A stretch of 40,642 nucleotides of DNA. Source: Allobosea sp. AAP35. Its GTDB lineage: Bacteria; Pseudomonadota; Alphaproteobacteria; Rhizobiales; Beijerinckiaceae. The notes beneath the pieces are model-generated. The model did no database searches and was not told where the DNA came from. It saw only the letters and a list, made by a program, of their open reading frames with translations. How positions within the stretch are numbered: the first letter of the stretch is position 1; the number at the start of each line of letters is the position of its first letter. Made by a program: the position numbers and the translations under genes. Shown here one piece after another: positions 34,166-40,642 of this stretch. The DNA lies in the NCBI RefSeq assembly GCF_001295925.1, contig NZ_LJHQ01000079.1, positions 1-40,642 on the forward strand. The letters are read 5' to 3'.

Positions 34166-34194
34166 AAAAAACCCGCGCGCCAGAGGCGCGCGGG
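34166..34194 (-). terminator. Intrinsic terminator of the Tyr/Pro-repeat protein gene
   Basis: Read on the minus strand: a 10-base GC stem (34194-34185 with 34181-34172), a 3-base loop, then a run of T (complement of aaaaaa, 34171-34166). It lies 22 bases after the stop of the minus-strand gene. It is the best intrinsic terminator in the window and also separates the gene from the converging ruvX. Confidence 0.85.
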
Positions 34195-34216
34195 CGTCGT
34201 GTTTGAACAGTCGACC

Positions 34217-34642
34217 TCAACGATGGTCGCGGAAGTCGTAGGCCGGGCGGCCGTAGTATCGCCGATAGACCGGCGCCGGGGCATAGACCGGAGCGGGCGC
34301 GTAGTAGACTGGCCCCGGGGCATAGACCGGAGCCGGCGCGTAGTAGCCATTGTCGTAGTAGGGGTCGGCATAGGCCCTGCGCTGCGAGGCAATGACCGCC
34401 GCGCCGAGAATGCCGAGGCCGACGCCGGCTGCGATGCCCGCGCCGCGATTGCCGCGATGCCAGCCGCCGCGATAGCCGCCACGGTATCCATGATACTGGG
34501 TGAATTCGGCGTTCGCCTGATCGAGCCTGGCGGCATCGAAGCTCTTGGGTGCGCCCGACGCAAACGCGGGTGCCACGAGAGCAGCGGAGGCGACGCTCAC
34601 CGAGGCGAGCGCGACAATGGCGGTCTTCCTGAGCGACATCAT
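34217..34642 (-). CDS. Small exported Gly- and Tyr/Pro-rich repeat protein
   Basis: Protein of 141 residues with a Sec signal peptide (about 1-29, TAIVALASVSVASAALVAPAFA). A Gly/Arg/His-rich stretch YRGGYRGGWHRGNRG follows, then a hydrophobic glycine-zipper-like helix GIAAGVGLGILGAAVIA. The C-terminal tract repeats YAPAPV and YAPGPV, ending YRRYYGRPAYDFRDHR. AGGAG lies 8 bases before the first of two adjacent ATG codons (34642, 34639). Proteins with this layout are common in Hyphomicrobiales, without a known role. Envelope or surface location is likely. Confidence 0.85.
   Translation of the reverse strand: MMSLRKTAIVALASVSVASAALVAPAFASGAPKSFDAARLDQANAEFTQYHGYRGGYRGGWHRGNRGAGIAAGVGLGILGAAVIASQRRAYADPYYDNGYYAPAPVYAPGPVYYAPAPVYAPAPVYRRYYGRPAYDFRDHR
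34278..34346. repeat. In-frame direct repeat with 39-bp period in the Tyr/Pro-rich tract
   Basis: The segment gcatagaccggag and its surroundings recur at 34281 and 34320 with at most one or two changes over about 30 bases. The 39-base period equals 13 codons, so the encoded YAPAPVY block is duplicated without a frame change. Such repeats expand and contract by slippage. Confidence 0.75.
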
Positions 34643-34928
34643 GATGGATCTCCTGTCGCCGGGATGATCCCGACTTGGCCGCCAGGATCGTTCCAGGCGC
34701 TTGAATGCCGCGTGAACCGATCGCGGCGGGAATGCGGCAGGCGCAGGGCCCCCCGGTGATGCGCCCCTTGCCGGTCACAGACTGCCGTGAAAGGAGTGGC
34801 AGCACGACCTCGTGAAGATGCTTTGCCTGCCGGTTAGAACGCCAAGGCGCGTGTCCAGTTCCCACCGCCCGCGAGCCCTCAGGGCTTTTCAACGCGGCGC
34901 CCTGTCCCACCTCGCTGCTGTCCCCCTC

Positions 34929-35843
34929 ATGCTGTCCAGTCTGATCGCCGTCTTCCTCGTCATCGCCACGGGTTGGGCTCTGAAAGCGCGGGGAACGGTC
35001 TCGCCGGCGCATTGGCTGGGTGTCGAGCGGCTGACCTATCAGGTGCTGTTCCCTGCGGTCGTGATCCACACGCTGGCGGTGGCCGATCTCGGCGCGCTGC
35101 CGGTGCTGGCGATGGGCATGAGCCTCGTGCTGGCGATCGTGACTGTGGCCGGTCTGCTCCTGGCATCGCGGCCGCTGCTGGCGCGCGCGGGCATCGAAGG
35201 GCCGGCCTTCACCTCGATCTTCCAGGGCTCGATTCGCTGGAACACCTTCATCGCGCTGGCGCTGGCGGCAGGGCTGCAGGGACGCGACGGCACCACTCTG
35301 ATGGCGATCGCGGTCGCGGCGATGATTCCCTTGCTCAACGTGCTCTGCGTGCTGGTGCTGGCACGCTTCGCCCATGGCAAGCCGATGAGCCCCTCGGCGA
35401 CGATCCGGTCGATCCTGTTCAATCCCTTCATCTGGTCGTCCGCCGTCGGGCTGGCCCTCAACCAGATGCAATGGATGCTGCCGGTGGCGATCGTCACCTA
35501 TCTCGACGTGATGGGACGGGCCGCGCTCGGCGTCGGGCTGCTCGCGGTGGGCGCTGGGCTCGACCTGCGCAGCCTGGCGCGGCCTCGCCTCGCGCATTGC
35601 ATCGCAATCGGCGTCAAGCTCGTGGTGATGCCGCTGCTGGCCTGGACGATCGCGCGCTATCTGGGACTGTCGGGGCCCGCCCTGACCATGACAGTCGTCG
35701 CCGCCTCGGTGCCGACAGCCACTGCAGCCTATTTTCTCGCACGCGATCTGGGCGGAGATGCCCCGCTGATGGCGGAAATCACCACGCTGCAGACTTTGCT
35801 CGCCCTCGCGACCCTGCCGATGGCGGTGCTTTTCCTGGGTTGA
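34929..35843 (+). CDS. AEC-family (auxin efflux carrier-like) transporter
   Basis: Inner-membrane transporter of 304 residues with about ten helices, normal for bacterial AEC proteins. The N-terminus LSSLIAVFLVIATGWALKAR followed by ERLTYQVLFPAVV matches the family, which places the start at the ATG 34929. The frame is open to 34812, but those residues are polar and unlike the family. The mid-protein segment FQGSIRWNTFIALALA is also typical. Members export or import malonate, malate and other carboxylates; the substrate here is unknown. No ribosome-binding site is evident. Confidence 0.87.
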   Translation: MLSSLIAVFLVIATGWALKARGTVSPAHWLGVERLTYQVLFPAVVIHTLAVADLGALPVLAMGMSLVLAIVTVAGLLLASRPLLARAGIEGPAFTSIFQGSIRWNTFIALALAAGLQGRDGTTLMAIAVAAMIPLLNVLCVLVLARFAHGKPMSPSATIRSILFNPFIWSSAVGLALNQMQWMLPVAIVTYLDVMGRAALGVGLLAVGAGLDLRSLARPRLAHCIAIGVKLVVMPLLAWTIARYLGLSGPALTMTVVAASVPTATAAYFLARDLGGDAPLMAEITTLQTLLALATLPMAVLFLG

Positions 35844-35971
35844 ACCGATCCCGATGCTTGAGATCGAAGGGTGATACACGTTATGATTGCATCGCCCTGA
35901 CACGCCTTCGATGGTCGATGACGCGTCCTGGCCCTTCGGCCTTGCCCATGACTTTCAAGGGACGCTCGGTG

Positions 35972-36274
35972 ATGACGCCTAAAGGACGCAATCAGCTGGC
36001 TTCGCATGACCATCCATCATCGAGCGGCCTCGATACCGAGTTGGTCACCGGCGCGAGGTACCCTGGTCGCCGCGAGACAGCCTCATGGGAGGCCACACCG
36101 CGCGAAGTCGCCGGATATATCGAGGGTCTCACTGCATCCCTGCGAGGGATGGCGCAGGCGGCGAAACTCGACAGCCTCGCCTATTTTCTCGAAATGGCAC
36201 GGCTGGAAGCGTCGATCCAGCGAGAACGTCCCGGTCATCCGGGGCAGGAAAACGGTTCCGCACAAACGCGTTAG
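35972..36274 (+). CDS. Small hypothetical protein
   Basis: About 100 residues from the ATG at 35972; alternatives at 35948 and 35918 add 8 or 18 residues. AAGGGA lies about 10 bases before 35972. The N-terminal half is polar and low in structure. The second half, from about residue 45, is a helical segment TPREVAGYIEGLTASLRGMA followed by LDSLAYFLEMARLEASIQ. This resembles short conserved alphaproteobacterial proteins of unknown function that I recall only vaguely. No membrane helix or signal peptide. It stands alone between the AEC gene and convergent dprA. Confidence 0.6.
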   Translation: MTPKGRNQLASHDHPSSSGLDTELVTGARYPGRRETASWEATPREVAGYIEGLTASLRGMAQAAKLDSLAYFLEMARLEASIQRERPGHPGQENGSAQTR

Positions 36275-36343
36275 CCAAGCATCGACGAAGCCAGCGACGC
36301 CATCGAAAGTCGTTGCCGGCAAGGATTGCCGTCGCGCGACGCC

Positions 36344-37558
36344 TCAGGCTTCGGTCCTTGACAGCGTCCCTCCGGGGTGACGCCGGATCAGTTGGTCAAG
36401 CTCGAGGTCGAGCAGGGTCTGGCTGATCTCCCGCGCCGATCGCCCGCTCGCGCGGACGAGGTCATCCACCGAGATCGGTGCGCCTCCGAGAAGCTGGAGG
36501 ATCAGCCGGCGGTCATCGACCACCTCGGCAGCCCCCGCGATCACGCCCCCGCTGTGGTCCGGCTCGGGAATCGCCGCCGAGGGGGCGGCTTCGATTCCAG
36601 GCAGATCGAGCTCGTCCCACAGCGCCTCGGTCATCGGATCGGCGCCACTGTCACGCATGCTCGGTGGCGGCGAGAGGAAGCCTTCGTCCCCATCGAGCAG
36701 CGGTGTCAGCGCTTCGATCACGTGGGAGGCATCGGCACAGAGCGTCGCGCCCTCCCGGATCAGATGGTTGCCGCCCTCGGCGCGCGGGTCCAGCGGCGAG
36801 CCCGGCACCGCGAAAACGAGCCGACCCTGCTCGTTGGCAAAGCGGGCCGTGATCAGAGAGCCGGATTTGCGCGCGGCCTCGACCACCACCGTTCCCAGCG
36901 AAAGCCCCGAGACCAGGCGGTTCCGGCGGGGAAAATCACGACCGCGCGGCGCGAGCCCCAGCGGCATCTCGCTGATCGCAGCGCCCTGCTCCAGCAGGCG
37001 ATGCAGAAGCGGAAGGTTCTGCGGCGGGTAGACCTCGTCGAGCCCGCCGGCGAGGACCGCGATGGTCCCGGTCGCAAGGCTGGCCTCATGGGCCGCGGTG
37101 TCGATACCGCGCGCCAGGCCCGAGACGATGGCGAAGCCGGCTTCACCGAGATCGCGGGCAAGGCGGGCGGTGAATTTCATGCCGGCGGCGGAGGCGTTGC
37201 GCGAACCCACCAGCGCAACGCAGGGGCGCAGCAACACCGGCGCCTGCCCCAGCAGCGCCAGCAGCGGCGGCGCGGAGTCGATTGCCTGGAGGGGCCGCGG
37301 GTATTGCGCCTCGCCGAGCGCGATCATCCGCCCGCCGAGCCGACGCAGCGTTTCCATCTCGCGCTCGGCTTCGGCCATCGTGCAGATGCGGATCGCGCGG
37401 CCGGCCTGCCGGCCGAGATCCGGCAATGCGTCGAGCGCGGCAGCGGCGCCACCAAAGCGGTTCATCAGCGAGCGGAAGGTGCGCGGGCCGACGCTTTCGC
37501 TGCGGATCAGGCGGAGCCAATCGAGGCGCTGGCGATCGGTGAGGACGATGCCAGCCAT
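36344..37558 (-). CDS. dprA: DNA-processing protein DprA
   Basis: Loads RecA on incoming single-stranded DNA during transformation; widespread also in bacteria not known to be competent. It has 404 residues. A short N-terminal SAM-like region begins RLDWLRLIRSESVGPRTFRS. The Rossmann-like domain carries VALVGSRNASAAGMK (about 114-128), GFAIVSGLARGIDTAAHEAS and GTIAVLAGGLDEVYPPQN. The C-terminal winged helix (about 340-400) is present, as in many alphaproteobacteria. It lies 6 bases downstream of plsY in the same operon. Confidence 0.95.
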   Translation of the reverse strand: MAGIVLTDRQRLDWLRLIRSESVGPRTFRSLMNRFGGAAAALDALPDLGRQAGRAIRICTMAEAEREMETLRRLGGRMIALGEAQYPRPLQAIDSAPPLLALLGQAPVLLRPCVALVGSRNASAAGMKFTARLARDLGEAGFAIVSGLARGIDTAAHEASLATGTIAVLAGGLDEVYPPQNLPLLHRLLEQGAAISEMPLGLAPRGRDFPRRNRLVSGLSLGTVVVEAARKSGSLITARFANEQGRLVFAVPGSPLDPRAEGGNHLIREGATLCADASHVIEALTPLLDGDEGFLSPPPSMRDSGADPMTEALWDELDLPGIEAAPSAAIPEPDHSGGVIAGAAEVVDDRRLILQLLGGAPISVDDLVRASGRSAREISQTLLDLELDQLIRRHPGGTLSRTEA

Positions 37559-37564
37559 GGCGTT

Positions 37565-38188
37565 TCAGCCCTTCTGCCCGATCTTGCCCTCGCTGCCGGA
37601 GAGCAGCCGGGCGATGTTGCCTCGATGCATGAACCAGAGCAGGCAGGCCAACGCCGCCATCAGCAGCGCCGCCTGCCGGTTGCCTGCAGCGAACCAGAGC
37701 ATCACCGGCGTCGCGACGCTCGCCACAAGGGCCGCCAGCGAGGAGTATTTCGAGACTTTCGCGACAGACAGCCAGATAGCCGCGAAGGCCAGTGCGACGG
37801 GCCAGGCCAGCCCGATCAGGACGCCGAGATAGGTCGCGACGCCCTTGCCACCCTTGAAGCCGATCCAGACCGGGAAGAGATGGCCGAGAAAGGCGCCGAG
37901 CCCAGCGACAAGCGCGGCCTGGGGCCCCCCGAGCGCGAAATAGCCGACCAGCACGGCGACCGTGCCCTTCAGCATGTCGCCCAGCAATGTCAGGGCCGCA
38001 AGCTTCTTGTTTCCGGAACGCAGGACGTTGGTGGCGCCGATATTGCCCGAGCCGATGCTGCGCGGATCAGGCCCGCCGCTCAGCTTCGTCAGGACGATGC
38101 CGAAGGGAATCGAGCCGAGCAAATAGCCAATGACGAGCGCCGCGGCAAAAGCGGGCCAGGACAGGCCCCAACTCATAAGATCCGACAT
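37565..38188 (-). CDS. plsY: Acyl-phosphate glycerol-3-phosphate acyltransferase PlsY
   Basis: Inner-membrane enzyme that acylates glycerol-3-phosphate from acyl-phosphate, the first step of phospholipid synthesis. It has 207 residues and five or more helices. The active-site loops are all present: [32 protein letters not shown] (about 46-62) and [18 protein letters not shown] (about 101-118). ATG at 38188. It lies 32 bases after the pyrC-like gene, giving the common rhizobial order pyrB-pyrC-plsY-dprA. Confidence 0.97.
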   Translation of the reverse strand: MSDLMSWGLSWPAFAAALVIGYLLGSIPFGIVLTKLSGGPDPRSIGSGNIGATNVLRSGNKKLAALTLLGDMLKGTVAVLVGYFALGGPQAALVAGLGAFLGHLFPVWIGFKGGKGVATYLGVLIGLAWPVALAFAAIWLSVAKVSKYSSLAALVASVATPVMLWFAAGNRQAALLMAALACLLWFMHRGNIARLLSGSEGKIGQKG

Positions 38189-38220
38189 GCAGCCCTCTCG
38201 TCGCGCTCGCGCAGCGTAGC

Positions 38221-39546
38221 CTAAGCCGCAGAAGCCTCATAGACCCCGCGACCACCGACGAAGGTGATCTGCACGATGCCTTCCAGCCGCGCCTCGTCAA
38301 AGGGCGAGTTCTTGGCGCGCGACTTCAGCTTGCGTTTGTCGACGACATAGGGTGCGTCGATGTCGAGCAGCATCAGATCAGCCGGGGCGCCGGGGGCCAA
38401 CCTCCCGCAGCCGAGGCCGAGCAGATTGGCGGGCCGCGTCGAGAGCGCCGCCAGCAGGTCCGGCAGGGCGATCTGGCCGGCCTGGACCAGGCGCAGCGAG
38501 GCCGAGAGCAAGGTCTCGATGCCGAGCGCGCCATCGGCGGCCTCCGCGAAGGGCTGGCGCTTGGTCTCGACATCTTGCGGGTCGTGATCGGAGACGACGA
38601 CGTCGATGACGCCCTCGGCCAGCGCCGCGACCAGGGCCAGGCGCTCCTGTTCGTCGCGCAGCGGCGGCGAGACCTTGCAGAAGGTGCGGTAGTCGCCGAC
38701 GTCGTTCTCGTTCAGCGTCAGATTGTTGATCGAGGCGCCGCAGGTGACGCGCAACCCTTCGGCCTTGGCCCGACGCACGAGCTCGATCGAGTCGGAACAC
38801 GAGATCATCGCGGCGTGGTAGCGGCCGCCGGTTGCCCTTGCGAGGCGGATATCGCGCTCCAGCATGACCGTTTCGGCCTCGCGCGGAATGCCCGGCAGGC
38901 CCCTGCGGCTGGCGAATTCGCCTTCGTTCATCACGCCGGAACCGCGCAGATCCGGGTCCTCGACATGGTTCATGATCAGAGCGTCGAAGTCGCGGGCATA
39001 GATCATCGCACGGCGCATGATCTGCGGGTTGCGCAGCGCCTTGGCGCCATCGCCGAAGGCGACCGCGCCGGCTTCCAGCAGCAGGCCGAACTCGGTGATC
39101 TCCTTGCCTTGGAGCCCCTTCGTCAAGGCGGCGCAGGGCAGCACGTTGACGATCGCTTTGTCGCGGGCGCGTCGCTTGATGAAGTCGATGATCGCGGGGT
39201 CGTCGATCGGCGGATCGGTATCCGGCCGGCAGACGATGGTGGTGACGCCGCCCGCTGCGGCGGCTTGCGAGCCTGTCCCCAGGGTCTCGCGGAATTCGGC
39301 GCCGGGCTCGCCGAGGAAGGCGCGCAGATCGACGAGGCCGGGTGCGACGACGAGCCCGCGCGCATCGATGCGCCGAACGTCCTCGCCGGTCTCGGGCGCG
39401 GCGCCCCACTCGACCGAGGCGATGACGCCGCCGCGCAGCAGCAGCGAGCCGCGCCCTTCGCGGCCCGTGGCGGGATCGACGAGGCGCGCATCGAGGATCG
39501 CGACGTCCTGCAGCTCGGCCATGCCCGGCTCCATTCGCTCAGACAT
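38221..39546 (-). CDS. pyrC: Dihydroorotase-like protein (probably non-catalytic PyrC')
   Basis: Amidohydrolase-fold protein of 441 residues. Where active dihydroorotases have the metal-binding HxH after GLxD, this protein reads [20 protein letters not shown] (about 70-89), so both histidines are missing. The later VVSDHDPQD keeps Asp-His. This is the pattern of the PyrC' proteins that bind aspartate carbamoyltransferase and support its assembly without catalysing dihydroorotate formation. The start at 39546 overlaps the pyrB stop by 8 bases, which supports a stoichiometric PyrB-PyrC' complex. A catalytic dihydroorotase would then be encoded elsewhere. Automatic annotation would call it pyrC. 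Confidence 0.9.
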   Translation of the reverse strand: MSERMEPGMAELQDVAILDARLVDPATGREGRGSLLLRGGVIASVEWGAAPETGEDVRRIDARGLVVAPGLVDLRAFLGEPGAEFRETLGTGSQAAAAGGVTTIVCRPDTDPPIDDPAIIDFIKRRARDKAIVNVLPCAALTKGLQGKEITEFGLLLEAGAVAFGDGAKALRNPQIMRRAMIYARDFDALIMNHVEDPDLRGSGVMNEGEFASRRGLPGIPREAETVMLERDIRLARATGGRYHAAMISCSDSIELVRRAKAEGLRVTCGASINNLTLNENDVGDYRTFCKVSPPLRDEQERLALVAALAEGVIDVVVSDHDPQDVETKRQPFAEAADGALGIETLLSASLRLVQAGQIALPDLLAALSTRPANLLGLGCGRLAPGAPADLMLLDIDAPYVVDKRKLKSRAKNSPFDEARLEGIVQITFVGGRGVYEASAA

Positions 39547-40483
39547 TGGGCAGATGCTGCGCCAGCGCGTCGAGCACCGCCATGCGCACCGCCACGCCCA
39601 TCTCGACCTGCTCGCGGATCAGCGACTGGGCGCCGTCGGCGACCTCGGAGGAGATCTCGACGCCGCGGTTCATCGGCCCGGGATGCATCACCAGGGCGTC
39701 GGCCTGCGCCCGCTGCAGCTTCTCGCGATCGAGGCCAAAATAGCGGAAATACTCTTTCGAGGAGGGCACGAAGGCGCCATGCATGCGCTCGAGCTGAAGG
39801 CGCAGCATCATCACGATGTCAGCGCCTTCCAGCCCCTTGTTCATGTCGGTGAAGATCTCGACACCCATGCGCTCGATGCCGGCGGGCAGCAGCGTCGAGG
39901 GTGCGATCAGCCGGACCTTCGCGCCGAGCGCGTTCAGCAGGATGATGTTGGAGCGGGCCACGCGCGAATGCAGGATGTCGCCGCAGATCGCCACCGTCAG
40001 CCCCATGATCCGCCCCTTGTTGCGGCGGATGGTCAGCGCGTCCAGCAGGGCCTGGGTCGGGTGCTCATGGGCGCCGTCGCCGGCATTCACCACCGAACAG
40101 CCGACCTTGCGGGCGAGCAGATTGACCGCGCCCGCCGCATGATGGCGCACGACGATGATGTCGGGCCGCATCGCGTTCAGTGTGGCAGCGGTGTCGATCA
40201 GCGTCTCGCCCTTCTTCACGGACGACGAGGCAACGGACATGTTCATGACGTCGGCGCCCAGCCGCTTGCCAGCCAGTTCGAAGGAGGCCTGCGTGCGCGT
40301 CGAGGGTTCGAAGAACAGGTTGATCTGGGTGCGGCCGCGCAGCGTCGCCGTCTTCTTCTCGACCTGGCGGGAGAGCGCGACGTAGTCGTCGGCGCGGTCC
40401 AGCAGCGCTTCGATGTCCAAATGGGAGAGCCCCTCGATGCCGAGGAGATGCCGGTGCGGATAGAGCGGGGCTGGCGATGTCAT
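39539..40483 (-). CDS. pyrB: Aspartate carbamoyltransferase catalytic subunit
   Basis: Joins carbamoyl phosphate and aspartate in pyrimidine synthesis. It has 314 residues from the ATG at 40483; the frame extends to 40537, but the extra residues are not family-like. The carbamoyl-phosphate loop is [17 protein letters not shown] (about 61-77), with [13 protein letters not shown] carrying the loop from the neighbouring subunit. [10 protein letters not shown] and the aspartate-domain [12 protein letters not shown] follow. First gene of the pyrB-pyrC'-plsY-dprA operon. Confidence 0.97.
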   Translation of the reverse strand: MTSPAPLYPHRHLLGIEGLSHLDIEALLDRADDYVALSRQVEKKTATLRGRTQINLFFEPSTRTQASFELAGKRLGADVMNMSVASSSVKKGETLIDTAATLNAMRPDIIVVRHHAAGAVNLLARKVGCSVVNAGDGAHEHPTQALLDALTIRRNKGRIMGLTVAICGDILHSRVARSNIILLNALGAKVRLIAPSTLLPAGIERMGVEIFTDMNKGLEGADIVMMLRLQLERMHGAFVPSSKEYFRYFGLDREKLQRAQADALVMHPGPMNRGVEISSEVADGAQSLIREQVEMGVAVRMAVLDALAQHLPNV

Positions 40484-40592
40484 TTGAAGAGGGGTGTTTA
40501 GGCGCGAGTCGGCCGGGGCGCAAGCGTGCGATAGCATAAGCCCACATGCGGTTTGCCGGCTGGTGGCGCGGGGCGAAGGACGCTACGCCTTA

Positions 40593-40642
40593 TGGTCTGG
40601 CGGCTGTGCCGCTATCTGGTCTGGCGGCTGTGCCGCTATCTG
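40593..40642. repeat. 24-bp tandem repeat at the right edge
   Basis: The unit tggtctggcggctgtgccgc plus tatc occurs twice, at 40593-40616 and 40617-40640, and a third copy begins as the window ends. The 24-base period preserves frame. A plus-strand reading from the ATG at 40546 stays open to the edge and would encode [16 protein letters not shown] followed by GLAAVPLS repeats. Another frame gives VWRLCRYL repeats. Whether either is a gene cannot be decided from 97 bases. Confidence 0.7.

Overview
The window looks like a chromosomal segment of a high-GC alphaproteobacterium of the Hyphomicrobiales (Rhizobiales). A Bosea-like genus is my best guess, from protein flavour and gene order; I could not test this by any search. 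Genes are dense on both strands, mostly with ATG starts and overlapping operon junctions. I saw no rRNA, tRNA, phage, integrase, transposase or CRISPR array.

Layout. 1-1574 (minus): the N-terminal part of an FtsK/SpoIIIE translocase that lacks the usual membrane domain. 1705-7630 (minus): a complete Mrp/Pha-type cation/proton antiporter operon (A/B fused, C, D, E, F, G). 7930-11027 (plus): a YdeP-type molybdenum oxidoreductase overlapping fdhD. 11130-12180 (minus): two GNAT acetyltransferases. 12320-13801 (minus): gatB. 14030-18476 (plus): a MexEF-like RND efflux pair with no outer-membrane gene, followed by a glycine-rich-tail protein. 19367-21122 (minus): an HlyD-like protein with a small membrane partner. 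21240-24325 (minus): gatA, gatC, a UPF0173 hydrolase and a GIY-YIG protein. 24564-26264 (plus): adenine deaminase. 26337-26929 (plus): a ParD-type antitoxin with a frame-disrupted ParE. 26926-33569: a sulfolactate utilisation locus. 33644-36274: ruvX, a secreted Tyr/Pro-repeat protein, an AEC transporter and a small unknown protein. 36344-40483 (minus): pyrB, a pyrC-like gene, plsY and dprA.

The most informative system is the sulfolactate locus. SlcC-like (S)-sulfolactate dehydrogenase and ComC-like (R)-sulfolactate dehydrogenase can together interconvert the two enantiomers through sulfopyruvate. SuyAB then splits (R)-sulfolactate to pyruvate and sulfite, and a YeiH/UPF0324 membrane protein is a candidate exporter of the inorganic product. 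A divergent HutC-type GntR regulator is preceded by a perfect 14-bp palindrome almost touching its start codon. It is followed by a TctC/Bug-type binding protein whose membrane partners are not in the window. This cluster, with adenine deaminase and the broken parDE pair, lies between gatC/UPF0173 and ruvX/pyrB, genes that from memory are close together in related genomes, so it may be an accessory insertion.

Three composite palindromes (12207-12312, 22788-22911, 24339-24493) share one architecture: near-perfect terminal inverted repeats enclosing nested hairpins. They sit beside genes and look like members of dispersed non-autonomous repeat families. Other oddities are a pyrC product lacking the metal-binding HxH, a 12-bp-stem hairpin between suyB and the exporter gene, and an in-frame 24-bp tandem repeat at the right edge.
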